Shown piece by piece: positions 1 through 5,382 of a stretch of DNA of 5,382 nucleotides. How positions within the stretch are numbered: position 1 is the first letter of the stretch; every line of letters begins with the position of its first letter. The notes beneath the pieces were generated by a model. The model saw nothing but the letters and a program-made list of their open reading frames with translations, was not told where the DNA came from and searched no databases. This DNA comes from Betaproteobacteria bacterium (GTDB lineage: Bacteria > Pseudomonadota > Gammaproteobacteria > Burkholderiales > Burkholderiaceae_C): positions 1 to 5,382 of the forward strand of contig VBCQ01000460.1 of NCBI GenBank assembly GCA_005882155.1, read 5' to 3'. The translations under genes were made by a program, and so were the position numbers.

Positions 1-345
1 GTCGTCGAGCAGCAGGCGACCGGAGCAGTCGGCATGCCGCTGGAGGTGACCAACTACACCCCGAACGCGGTCGTCAACCAGGGTCGACTGCAGATTCGCG
101 GCCGCACCGCGCCGGGCGCGACGATCGACGCCGAAGTGACCGGGCACGCCAACGTCGCCGGGCTGATCGGCGTGACACAGAAGCTGTACAGCGAGCACCT
201 CGTCGCCGACGCCAATGGCCGCTTCGGCTTCGAGTTCCAGCCGCAGCTGCAGGTGCCCGGTATGCGCTACGAAGTCAACCTGAAAGCGTCGTCGCGCGAC
301 GGGCAGCAGAAGGACACGAAACTGGTGCTGTTCCAGCAGCAGTAG
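1..345 (+). CDS. C-terminal part of an Ig-like/beta-sandwich exported protein (5' end outside window)
   Basis: The frame is open from the first base, giving 114 visible residues before TAG at 343-345. The segment alternates short hydrophobic beta-type stretches with glycine, proline and asparagine turns (NYTPNAVV, LQIRGRTAPGATIDAEV, YEVNLKASS) and ends in LVLFQQQ. It looks like one bacterial Ig-like or carbohydrate-binding-type beta-sandwich, as found at the end of periplasmic or surface proteins. I cannot name the family. The gene probably begins upstream of the window. An ATG at 34 has a possible ribosome site (GGAG, 22-25, 8 bases upstream), but a protein starting there would have no signal peptide, so I treat that Met as internal. 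Only 27 bases separate this gene from the PAP2 gene, which suggests one transcript. Confidence 0.7.
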   Translation, partial: VVEQQATGAVGMPLEVTNYTPNAVVNQGRLQIRGRTAPGATIDAEVTGHANVAGLIGVTQKLYSEHLVADANGRFGFEFQPQLQVPGMRYEVNLKASSRDGQQKDTKLVLFQQQ

Positions 346-372
346 CTAGGCCGCTTTGGGTAGCATCGCAAG

Positions 373-1083
373 ATGCTGCCCTGGCCCGCTGTAGCCGCTT
401 CCGATCACGCCGCGTGGTCGCTGATCGGCCGCCTCGGCGAGGCGCAGTTGCTGCTGCCCGCGGCACTCGCATTCGCCTGGTGGCTGGCGCGGCGCAGCGA
501 AGCGCGGCCGCTGGTGCAATGGTGGCTGTCGCTGATGGCGCTCGCTGCGCTGGTGACGACGATCACGAAGGTCGCGTTCATCGGCTGGGGCGTCGGCAAC
601 GCGGCCTTCGATTTCACCGGCGTGTCGGGCCATGCGATGTTCGCAGCCGCCGTTTACCCGCTGCTGTGCGCCGGGGTCGCCGCGTCGCGTGCGCGGCCGT
701 GGCGCCGCGCGGCCTTGCTCGCCGGCTATGCGCTTGCGCTGCTGATCGGCGTGTCGCGCGTCGTCGACGGCTCGCATTCGACGTCCGAAGTGCTCGCCGG
801 TCTCGCGCTCGGCGGCGCGGCGAGCGCACTGGCGCTCGCGCTCGCGCACACGCCGCACACCCGAATGCCCTTGCTGCTGCCCGTCGGCCTCGCACTGTGG
901 CTCGCCGTCACGCCGGCGACCGCGCCGGCATCGCCGACGCACAGCCTGGTCACGCGGCTCGCGCTCGGCTTGTCGGGGCACAGCCAGCCGCACACGCGCG
1001 ACCAGATGCACCGCGCTTACGAGCTGCAGCGGCTGCAGACGCGAAGCACTTTGTCACGCGCAGCGCCGGCAGCCGCAAACTGA
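373..1083 (+). CDS. PAP2-family membrane phosphatase (acid phosphatase/lipid phosphatase type)
   Basis: This is a 236-residue polytopic membrane protein with hydrophobic segments near residues 25-39, 50-64, 88-104, 113-127, 140-158 and 167-182. The PAP2 active-site motifs are recognisable: K66 in the first motif region, S85-G86-H87 (second motif, normally PSGH), and S128-R129 followed by H135 (third motif, SR-x5-H). The family dephosphorylates lipid or other phosphomonoesters through a phospho-histidine intermediate, and the third-motif His is the expected nucleophile. Two positions depart from the consensus: the RP that usually ends motif 1 is not seen after K66 (GV at the expected place), and E139 replaces the usual Asp of motif 3. 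The tail (about 200-236) is polar and Ala/Arg-rich. The ATG at 373 is the first start after an in-frame stop at 361-363, and its ribosome site is weak, which fits translational coupling to the gene before it. The substrate is unknown. Confidence 0.85.
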   Translation: MLPWPAVAASDHAAWSLIGRLGEAQLLLPAALAFAWWLARRSEARPLVQWWLSLMALAALVTTITKVAFIGWGVGNAAFDFTGVSGHAMFAAAVYPLLCAGVAASRARPWRRAALLAGYALALLIGVSRVVDGSHSTSEVLAGLALGGAASALALALAHTPHTRMPLLLPVGLALWLAVTPATAPASPTHSLVTRLALGLSGHSQPHTRDQMHRAYELQRLQTRSTLSRAAPAAAN

Positions 1084-1085
1084 CC

Positions 1086-1103
1086 GCGGGATGCCCCGCT
1101 TTT
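1086..1103 (+). terminator. Short rho-independent terminator after the PAP2 gene
   Basis: GCGGG (1086-1090) pairs with CCCGC (1095-1099) across a 4-base ATGC loop and is followed at once by TTTT (1100-1103). It starts two bases after the PAP2 stop codon. The stem has only five pairs, all G-C, and the T tract is short, so efficiency is uncertain. Its position and the promoter-like pair just downstream support a transcription-unit boundary here. Confidence 0.5.
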
Positions 1104-1106
1104 CGA

Positions 1107-1135
1107 TTCATGCCGACGGCATGCGTGCCGATACT
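1107..1135 (+). promoter_or_regulatory. Candidate sigma70-type promoter for the 1170 gene
   Basis: TTCATG (1107-1112, 3 of 6 matches to TTGACA) and GATACT (1130-1135, 4 of 6 matches to TATAAT) are separated by exactly 17 bases. They lie about 35 bases upstream of the small gene's ATG and just after the PAP2 terminator. The match is moderate, so this rests mainly on spacing and context. Confidence 0.35.
1111..1130. repeat. Alternating three-arm inverted repeat in the promoter spacer
   Basis: TGCCG (1111-1115), CGGCA (1117-1121) and TGCCG (1126-1130) are three arms in which the middle one can pair with either neighbour. They fill the spacer of the candidate promoter. They could be an operator for a dimeric regulator or simply a GC-rich chance pattern. 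Confidence 0.3.
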
Positions 1136-1169
1136 CTGGGGGCACAACACGCACGGCGGGAGAAACACC

Positions 1170-1487
1170 ATGCGAAACGCGCGTCCGAAGCAGTATCACG
1201 CAGCCGACCCGGCTGGCATCGTCCACGGCGAGAGCACCGATTGGGACACCTTGTCCTCGTTGGCCGACTCGCTCGCGCAGCGCATGGGAACGGTGCCGTT
1301 GCCGACGACGACATCGCGCTTCGAACTCGGCCCGCGACTCGGCGCAGCCTGGGCCAACACGATGCCGGTCGATCTCGACGTGACCGTGCGGCCCGAGCTC
1401 GTCTGCGAGCCGCTGCTCGGCCTGTCGATCCGCGAGATGCCCGAGCCCGAGGTGTTCAAGCATTTCTTCGGGACGACGAAACGCTGA
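1170..1487 (+). CDS. Small soluble protein of unknown function (105 aa)
   Basis: I do not recognise a named family. The 105-residue product has no signal peptide or membrane segment. Visible blocks are a polar N-terminus, a segment at about 24-41 that could form an amphipathic helix (STDWDTLSSLADSLAQRMG), a middle with FELGPRLG and ANTMP, and a conserved-looking acidic/aromatic end (REMPEPEVFKHFFG, about 88-101). The start is well supported: GGGAG (1158-1162) lies 7 bases before the ATG, and no other start has a comparable site. The overlapping longer frame beginning at 414 is a shadow of the PAP2 gene. A terminator and a candidate promoter lie upstream, so it is probably a single-gene unit. 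The sharp Shine-Dalgarno site and ordered composition argue for a real gene; the function is open. Confidence 0.7.
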   Translation: MRNARPKQYHAADPAGIVHGESTDWDTLSSLADSLAQRMGTVPLPTTTSRFELGPRLGAAWANTMPVDLDVTVRPELVCEPLLGLSIREMPEPEVFKHFFGTTKR

Positions 1488-1493
1488 GCTGAA

Positions 1494-1584
1494 CTAGCCG
1501 AGAGTCTCGCGGAGTTTCGCGAGCAGCAGCGGCAGCGGGATCGGTCGCAGCAGGACGACTTCGGCGGGCACCCGCGCCGAGCTC
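1494..1584 (-). pseudogene. Possible decayed C-terminus of a response-regulator receiver domain
   Basis: On the minus strand, 25 codons ending at TAG (1494-1496) read VPAEVVLLRPIPLPLLLAKLRETLG. This resembles the last strand and helix of receiver domains: a hydrophobic strand, then a [K/R]-P pair, then an amphipathic helix of the LLAKLRETL type. Here the usual Lys is Arg. Just upstream, the neighbouring frame reads ELGAGA (1567-1584), like the GA(D) turn that precedes that strand, so a small frameshift may separate the two. The sequence stops resembling a receiver about 10 bases before the REP-type palindrome. There is no start codon with a ribosome site, and the rest of the domain is absent. 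The match is short and could be chance; it would be a remnant, not a functional gene. A CTCGCG/CGCGAG hairpin (1506-1523) lies inside it. Confidence 0.35.
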
Positions 1585-1592
1585 CGATCATC

Positions 1593-1627
1593 CTGAGCTT
1601 GTTGAAGGACAGGCTCAGTGCGAACGG
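1593..1627. repeat. REP-type dispersed palindrome
   Basis: CTGAGCTTGT (1593-1602) pairs with ACAGGCTCAG (1609-1618) over a 6-base loop: ten pairs with one G-T wobble. The flank TGCGAACGG (1619-1627) follows. The wording (CTGAGC, TTGAAGGACAGG, GCTCAG, CGAACGG) matches the type of short intergenic repeat I know from many proteobacterial genomes, whose usual form contains a TTCGACAGGCTCAG-like core. Such repeats occur in many copies between genes and may act as transcript ends or protein-binding sites. Only one copy lies in this window. Confidence 0.65.
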
Positions 1628-1686
1628 GTCGGTTGCAAAGACCCACAACTCGCGCCGTCACGTTACGCACCATCACCGCCTCGTCC

Positions 1687-1716
1687 TTGACAGGGCTTGT
1701 TACCCCTGCCGATCAT
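1687..1716 (+). promoter_or_regulatory. Sigma70-type promoter for the Vgb-like gene
   Basis: A perfect TTGACA (1687-1692) is followed after 18 bases by GATCAT (1711-1716, 4 of 6 matches to TATAAT). This predicts a start near 1723 and a leader of about 45-50 bases before the ATG at 1771. No other good -35 element is seen in the gap. Confidence 0.5.
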
Positions 1717-1757
1717 CGTCAGCGGCGTTTGCGCGCTGCGTGTGAAATCGGTGTGAA

Positions 1758-1763
1758 GAGGAG
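1758..1763 (+). promoter_or_regulatory. Ribosome binding site fixing the start of the Vgb-like gene
   Basis: GAGGAG sits 7 bases before ATG 1771. It decides the start against an in-frame ATG at 1618, which would lie inside the REP-type repeat and would place a non-secretory peptide ahead of the Tat signal. Confidence 0.75.
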
Positions 1764-1770
1764 TGCGCGA

Positions 1771-2760
1771 ATGAACACTCTGTCTCGGCGCGATCTGCTG
1801 GCCTGCGCAGCCGGCACGGCCCTCGCAGCAGCATGGCCGCAGCGCGTCGATGCGCAGCCGCTGAAGCTGCAATCGTGGCCGCTCGCCACGCCGCGGCCGA
1901 CCGGCATCCACGATGTCGCGCCGGCGAGCGACGGCGGCGTCTGGTTCACCGCGCAGCGCAGCGGTCACCTCGGCTGGTTCGATCCGAAGAGAGGTCGCAG
2001 CGAGCTCGTCGCGCTCGGCGCCCGCTCGGCGCCGCACGGCGTCATTCAAGGGCCCGACAAGGCGGCCTGGATCACCGATGGCGGGCGCAACGCCATCGTT
2101 CGCGTCGGCTGGCCGAGCCGCGAGGTCCGCAGCTTTGCGCTGCCCGACGGTGCGCCGTACGCCAACCTCAACACGTGCGCGTTCGACGGCGACGGCGATC
2201 TGTGGTTCACCGGGCAAAGCGGCGTCATCGGCAAGCTCGCGCTGAAGACTGGCCAGGTCAGCCTGAAAGACGCGCCGCACGGCCGCGGGCCGTACGGCAT
2301 TTGCGCGACGCCGCAAGGCGAGGTCTGGTGGGCATCGCTCGCCGGCAACTTCATCGCCCACATCGATCGGCGCAGCGGCGAGTCGACCGTCGTCGAGCCG
2401 CCGACGAAGCATCAGGGCGCGCGCCGCGTCTGGAGCGACCGGCGCGGCCGCATCTGGGTCAGCGAATGGATCGCAGGACAGCTGTCGGTGCACGACCCCG
2501 CCGACCAGCGCTGGCGCAGCTGGAAGCTGCCGGGGCGCGAGCCGAGTGCCTATGCGGTCTATGTCGACGAGCACGACATCGTTTGGGCGAGCGATTGGGG
2601 CGCGAATGCGGTGGTCCGCTTCGACCCGGCGAGCGAGAAGTTCGCGAGCATCGCGCTGCCGCGCGAGGGTGCCGGCATCCGCCAAATTCTCGGCCGGCCC
2701 GGCGAAGTGTGGCTGCCCGAAAGCGGCACCGAGCACATCTCGGTGATTCGCACCGCGTAA
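1771..2760 (+). CDS. Tat-exported streptogramin lyase (Vgb)-like seven-bladed beta-propeller
   Basis: The 329-residue protein opens with a twin-arginine signal (SRRDLL at 5-10, then a small-residue hydrophobic stretch to about 22 and a likely cut near VDAQ, 26-29), so it should be folded before export to the periplasm. The mature part has seven repeats of about 40-45 residues, each with a DG-x-[VLI]-W-type strand: W58, W100, W145, W186, W229, W272 and W314. This is the pattern of the Vgb/SMP-30/NHL-like propellers. True virginiamycin B lyases linearise type B streptogramins using His/Glu residues and Mg2+. Here His is present in the early repeats (H48, H89), but the fifth repeat has GARRV where family members commonly carry a G-x-H turn, so antibiotic lyase activity is doubtful. 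E232 and E317 are possible acidic ligands. Its own promoter lies upstream, and its 3' end faces the DksA-like gene 38 bases away. The physiological substrate is unknown. Confidence 0.85.
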   Translation: MNTLSRRDLLACAAGTALAAAWPQRVDAQPLKLQSWPLATPRPTGIHDVAPASDGGVWFTAQRSGHLGWFDPKRGRSELVALGARSAPHGVIQGPDKAAWITDGGRNAIVRVGWPSREVRSFALPDGAPYANLNTCAFDGDGDLWFTGQSGVIGKLALKTGQVSLKDAPHGRGPYGICATPQGEVWWASLAGNFIAHIDRRSGESTVVEPPTKHQGARRVWSDRRGRIWVSEWIAGQLSVHDPADQRWRSWKLPGREPSAYAVYVDEHDIVWASDWGANAVVRFDPASEKFASIALPREGAGIRQILGRPGEVWLPESGTEHISVIRTA

Positions 2761-2798
2761 CTTGCCTCGCTGATCGACTCGAACGACGCGCCGGCCGG

Positions 2799-3185
2799 CT
2801 ATGCGGAATAGCGCGGGCTCGTCCGATGCGTTTTCTCGTAGGCGGTCTGGCAGTCGATGCAGCGCACCGCGCGTGGCTGCGCCTTCAGCCGCTCGAACAC
2901 GATGTCGCGCCCGCAGTCGACACACTCGCCGCAATGGCCGACATCGATGCGCGCGCGTGCGGCGTCGATGTCGGCGAGCTCTTCGAGGTCGCGCTGCATC
3001 TCGGCATGCTCGATGCCGTTGCGAAAGCGCTGCTCGCCTTCTTCGCCGATGTCCTCGACCTGCGGACCCTGCGCGCTCGGGCGTTCTTCGGCCGCGCGCT
3101 TGAGCGCTTGCACCTTGGCGCGAAGCGTCGCCTCGCGCTCGTCGAGCAAGCGACGCAAGGTCTGCAATTGAGTGTCGTTCAGCAT
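2799..3185 (-). CDS. TraR/DksA-family C4 zinc-finger protein (short form)
   Basis: The 128-residue product has a long charged helix (about 4-34, LNDTQLQTLRRLLDEREATL onward), a linker with EDIGEEGEQRF (44-54), a second helix (about 57-81), and a four-cysteine zinc finger: C88-x2-C91 and C109-x2-C112, with the family's RLKAQPRAVRC signature between. Family members bind in the RNA polymerase secondary channel and modulate initiation, often with ppGpp. The acidic DxxDxA motif at the coiled-coil tip of true DksA is not seen, so it is unlikely to be the housekeeping DksA. C85 is an additional cysteine three residues before the finger. I chose ATG at 3185; a GTG at 3197 (four residues longer) is also possible, and neither has a clear ribosome site. 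The frame is closed by a stop at 3222-3224. It converges on the Vgb-like gene and diverges from the PBP gene. Confidence 0.85.
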   Translation of the reverse strand: MLNDTQLQTLRRLLDEREATLRAKVQALKRAAEERPSAQGPQVEDIGEEGEQRFRNGIEHAEMQRDLEELADIDAARARIDVGHCGECVDCGRDIVFERLKAQPRAVRCIDCQTAYEKTHRTSPRYSA

Positions 3186-3317
3186 GCTGATGCGCACACC
3201 GCGACGCGCGGCGGCATGGCGTTAACGGGCAAAGCGTGTGCCTAGCCCGGCGAGCTCGGGCACGTCGGTTGCCGTTGGGAGGGGACTGCGCGCGGGCGCG
3301 CTGCCGGACCCACACCG
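3186..3317. other. Divergent intergenic region between the DksA-like and PBP genes
   Basis: These 132 bases must carry the start signals of both divergent genes, but I see no convincing -35/-10 pair on either strand. GCCCG (3245-3249) can pair with CGGGC (3257-3261); alternatively GTGCC (3238-3242) can pair with GGCAC (3259-3263), so two exclusive stems are possible. A strong purine run, GGGAGGGG (3277-3284), is 33 bases before the PBP ATG, too far to be its ribosome site, and no start codon follows it in the PBP frame before 3318. Confidence 0.4.
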
Positions 3318-5382
3318 ATGCTTCACCTGAGCCTTTCCGTCGCCACGCGAGCGCTGTTGCGCCGTCTTGCATGGGGTGCGCTGATCGCGCTCGTCGGCGT
3401 CGCGCTGCTGCTCGCGCTGTGGCTGCGCTCGCTGCTCGCGTCGGCGCCCGATGCGCGTGATCTGCGCGATGTGCAGGCGGCGCGGCCGAGCCTGCTGCTG
3501 TCGGCCGACGGCGTGCCGCTGTCGAGCTTTCGCCGCGCCCAGCAAGAGCGCGTGCCGCTCGCGCGCATCTCGCCGTACGTGACGCAGGCGCTGATCGCGA
3601 CCGAGGACCGGCGCTTTTACGAGCACCATGGCGTCGACGCGCGCCGCACCGTCGCCGCGCTGTTTCGCACCGCCACCGGCGAAACGCAGGGCGGCTCGAC
3701 GATCACCCAGCAGCTCGCGCGCAATCTTTTTCCCGACGAGATCGGCCGCTCGCGCACGATCAGCCGCAAGCTGAAGGAAATGATCACCGCGCTGCGCATC
3801 GAGCGCGCCTTCAGCAAGCCGCAAATCCTCGAGACCTATCTCAACACCGCGCCGTTTCTGTACAACGTCGTCGGCATCGAGATGGCGGCGCGCACCTATT
3901 ACGACAAGCCGGCTGCCGAGCTGAACGCGCTGGAGAGCGCGACGCTGATCGGCATGCTCAAGGGAACCGCCTACTACAACCCGATCGTCCATCCCGAGCG
4001 CGCGCAGCAGCGGCGCAACGTGGTGCTCGCGCAAATGGTCAAGCAGCACTGGCTCGCCGAGGCGCAACGCGCGGCGCTGAGCACGCAGCCGCTGAAGCTG
4101 CGCTTCAGCCGCCCGACCGAGGCGCTCGGTAGCGCACCGCATTTCAGCGCGCTGGCGCGCAAGTGGCTGATCGACTGGGCCGACGAGCACGACTACAACG
4201 TCTATTCCGACGGGCTGGTGGTGCAGACCACGCTCGACTCGCGCCTGCAAGAGGCGGCGACGCAAGCGGTCGCGCGTCAGGCGCAAGCGCTGCAGCAGGT
4301 CGCCGACGTCGAGTGGAGCAAGCCGGCCGCGCCGAGCGCGCGCAGCCTCGACGCGTACGCCGCGCTGCACGCCAAGGCCGACCCGTTCGGCTACTTCTGG
4401 AGCTCGCACCGCGACCTGGTCGCCGACTTCATTCGCGAGACGCCCGAGTACAAGCGTGCGCGAGACGCGGGCGCGGCCGACGCCGCTGCACTGCACCCGC
4501 TGGCGGCCGACAGCGCATGGATGGCGCGGCTGAAGCGCGAGAAGACGCGGCTCGAGGCCGGCTTCGTCGCGATCGAGCCGGCGAGCGGCGAGGTCAAGGC
4601 CTGGGTTGGCAGCCGCGACTTCGACATCGATCAATACGACCATGTCGCGCAGGCTGAGCGTCAACCCGGCTCGACCTTCAAGCCCTTCGTCTACGGCGCG
4701 GCGCTCGAGGCCGGGCTGACGCCGGAGCGAGCCTACGTCGACGAAGCAGTCGAGGTCGCGCTCGGCGGCGGCAAGGTCTGGCGCCCGACCGATGTCGCGG
4801 CGCCGAGCGGCCGAACGATGACGCTGCGCGACGGACTCGTCTACTCGAAGAACAGCATCACCGCGCAAGTGATGCAAGACGTCGGCGTCGGCCGCATCGT
4901 CGCACTGGCGCAGGCGATGGGGGTCGACCAGAGCAAGCTCGACCCGGTGCCGTCGCTCGCCCTCGGAACCAGCCCGGTGACGCTGCTCGAAATGGTCAGC
5001 GGCTACGCGACCATCGCGCAGCTCGGCGAGCACCGCAAGCCGCTGTTCATCAAGCGCATCAGCGACCGCCACGGCAACGTCCTCGCCGAGTTCGGCGCTC
5101 AAATGCGGCCCGCGCTGTCGAGCGACTCGGCGATCGAGCTCGTCGACATGATGCGCGGCGTCGTCACCCAAGGCACCGGCACCCAGGTGAAGACGCGCTT
5201 CGGCCTCGTCGCCGACATCGCCGGCAAGACCGGAACGACGCAGAACAACACCGACGGCTGGTTCATCCTGATGCATCCGAGCCTCGTCGCCGGGGCGTGG
5301 GTCGGCTTCAACGATTCGCGCGTCACGATGCGCAGCGATTACTGGGGCCAGGGCGGGCACAACGCGATCCTCGTCGTCGGCG
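3318..5382 (+). CDS. Class A penicillin-binding protein, PBP1A-type transglycosylase/transpeptidase (3' end outside window)
   Basis: 688 residues are visible, with no stop before the window ends. A short cytoplasmic N-terminus is followed by one membrane anchor (about 16-41). The GT51 glycosyltransferase domain (about 60-250) has TEDRRFYEHHGVD with catalytic E96, QGGSTITQQL (124-133), and the IERAFSKPQILETYLN block with E162 and E172. The transpeptidase region starts near GLVVQTTLD (299) and carries all three active-site motifs: S452-T-F-K455 (nucleophile motif), S510-K-N512, and K637-T-G639. It should polymerise lipid II into glycan strands and cross-link the peptides on the periplasmic face. 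About 85 charged, Ala/Trp-containing residues (329-414) separate the start of the transpeptidase region from its catalytic core. ATG 3318 is the only usual start after the in-frame stop at 3243-3245; its ribosome site is poor. Family length suggests roughly 50-150 residues are missing. Confidence 0.93.
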   Translation, partial: MLHLSLSVATRALLRRLAWGALIALVGVALLLALWLRSLLASAPDARDLRDVQAARPSLLLSADGVPLSSFRRAQQERVPLARISPYVTQALIATEDRRFYEHHGVDARRTVAALFRTATGETQGGSTITQQLARNLFPDEIGRSRTISRKLKEMITALRIERAFSKPQILETYLNTAPFLYNVVGIEMAARTYYDKPAAELNALESATLIGMLKGTAYYNPIVHPERAQQRRNVVLAQMVKQHWLAEAQRAALSTQPLKLRFSRPTEALGSAPHFSALARKWLIDWADEHDYNVYSDGLVVQTTLDSRLQEAATQAVARQAQALQQVADVEWSKPAAPSARSLDAYAALHAKADPFGYFWSSHRDLVADFIRETPEYKRARDAGAADAAALHPLAADSAWMARLKREKTRLEAGFVAIEPASGEVKAWVGSRDFDIDQYDHVAQAERQPGSTFKPFVYGAALEAGLTPERAYVDEAVEVALGGGKVWRPTDVAAPSGRTMTLRDGLVYSKNSITAQVMQDVGVGRIVALAQAMGVDQSKLDPVPSLALGTSPVTLLEMVSGYATIAQLGEHRKPLFIKRISDRHGNVLAEFGAQMRPALSSDSAIELVDMMRGVVTQGTGTQVKTRFGLVADIAGKTGTTQNNTDGWFILMHPSLVAGAWVGFNDSRVTMRSDYWGQGGHNAILVVG

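Noticed and set aside
414..1169. N-terminal extension of the small gene back to 414
   Set aside because: This part is an Arg/Ala-rich shadow of the PAP2 gene. The ATG at 1170 has a clear ribosome site.
1506..1523. CTCGCG/CGCGAG hairpin as a terminator of the small gene
   Set aside because: The six-pair stem is real, but no T tract follows and it lies in the receiver-like remnant. I cannot tell it from a coding by-product.
1618..1770. Upstream start at 1618 for the Vgb-like gene
   Set aside because: It would begin inside the REP-type repeat, cross the predicted promoter, and bury the Tat signal. GAGGAG before 1771 marks the real start.
2761..2798. A bidirectional terminator between the convergent Vgb-like and DksA-like genes
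   Set aside because: The 38-base gap has only a short CCGGCCGG palindrome and no T tract on either strand.
1833..3245. A 470-codon plus-strand frame overlapping the Vgb-like gene and the DksA-like locus
   Set aside because: It overlaps the well-supported propeller in another frame and continues antisense to the zinc-finger gene. Its composition is that of a shadow frame.
1663..3372. A 569-codon minus-strand frame across the Vgb-like, DksA-like and intergenic sequence
   Set aside because: It runs through two well-supported genes in other frames, is extremely Arg/Ala-rich, and has no start site or domain.
3222..5360. A 712-codon minus-strand open frame opposite the PBP gene
   Set aside because: It is antisense to a PBP with all catalytic motifs. 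Its product is Arg/Ala/Asp-rich low-order sequence with no recognisable domain, a usual by-product of high-GC codon use on the other strand.
1..5382. A novel mobile, defence or CRISPR-type system in the window
   Set aside because: No spaced direct repeats, transposase, integrase, reverse transcriptase, nuclease or toxin-antitoxin pair is visible. The genes are envelope and regulatory families in ordinary arrangement.

Overview
This is a compact, very GC-rich window (roughly two-thirds G+C by eye). Its gene types and codon choice (strong G/C at third positions) suggest a betaproteobacterium of the order Burkholderiales. That placement is inference from composition and protein style, since there is no rRNA or marker gene here.

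Layout. Bases 1-345 hold the end of an exported-looking Ig-like or beta-sandwich protein that enters from the left. It is followed closely by a PAP2-family membrane phosphatase (373-1083), and the two are probably co-transcribed. A short intrinsic terminator (1086-1103) directly after the PAP2 stop and a promoter-like pair (1107-1135) open a new unit with one small protein of unknown function (1170-1487). Bases 1488-1770 have no intact gene. They hold a minus-strand remnant that looks like the C-terminal end of a response-regulator receiver domain (1494-1584), a dispersed REP-type palindrome (1593-1627), and a good sigma70-type promoter (perfect TTGACA at 1687). That promoter leads into a Tat-exported seven-repeat beta-propeller of the streptogramin lyase (Vgb)-like family (1771-2760). 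A short TraR/DksA-type zinc-finger protein converges on it from the minus strand (2799-3185). Divergent from that gene, a bifunctional class A penicillin-binding protein (3318 onward) runs off the right end of the window without reaching its stop.

How they fit. Several products act at the cell envelope: the PBP polymerises and cross-links peptidoglycan, the PAP2 protein could dephosphorylate a lipid phosphate, and the propeller is periplasmic. They sit in separate transcription units, however, and nothing shows one pathway. I see no CRISPR array, tRNA or rRNA, insertion sequence, phage gene or defence system. The window reads as ordinary chromosomal sequence. The intergenic decay zone at 1488-1630 and the degenerate motifs in the PAP2, Vgb-like and DksA-like proteins are the parts most worth a second look.
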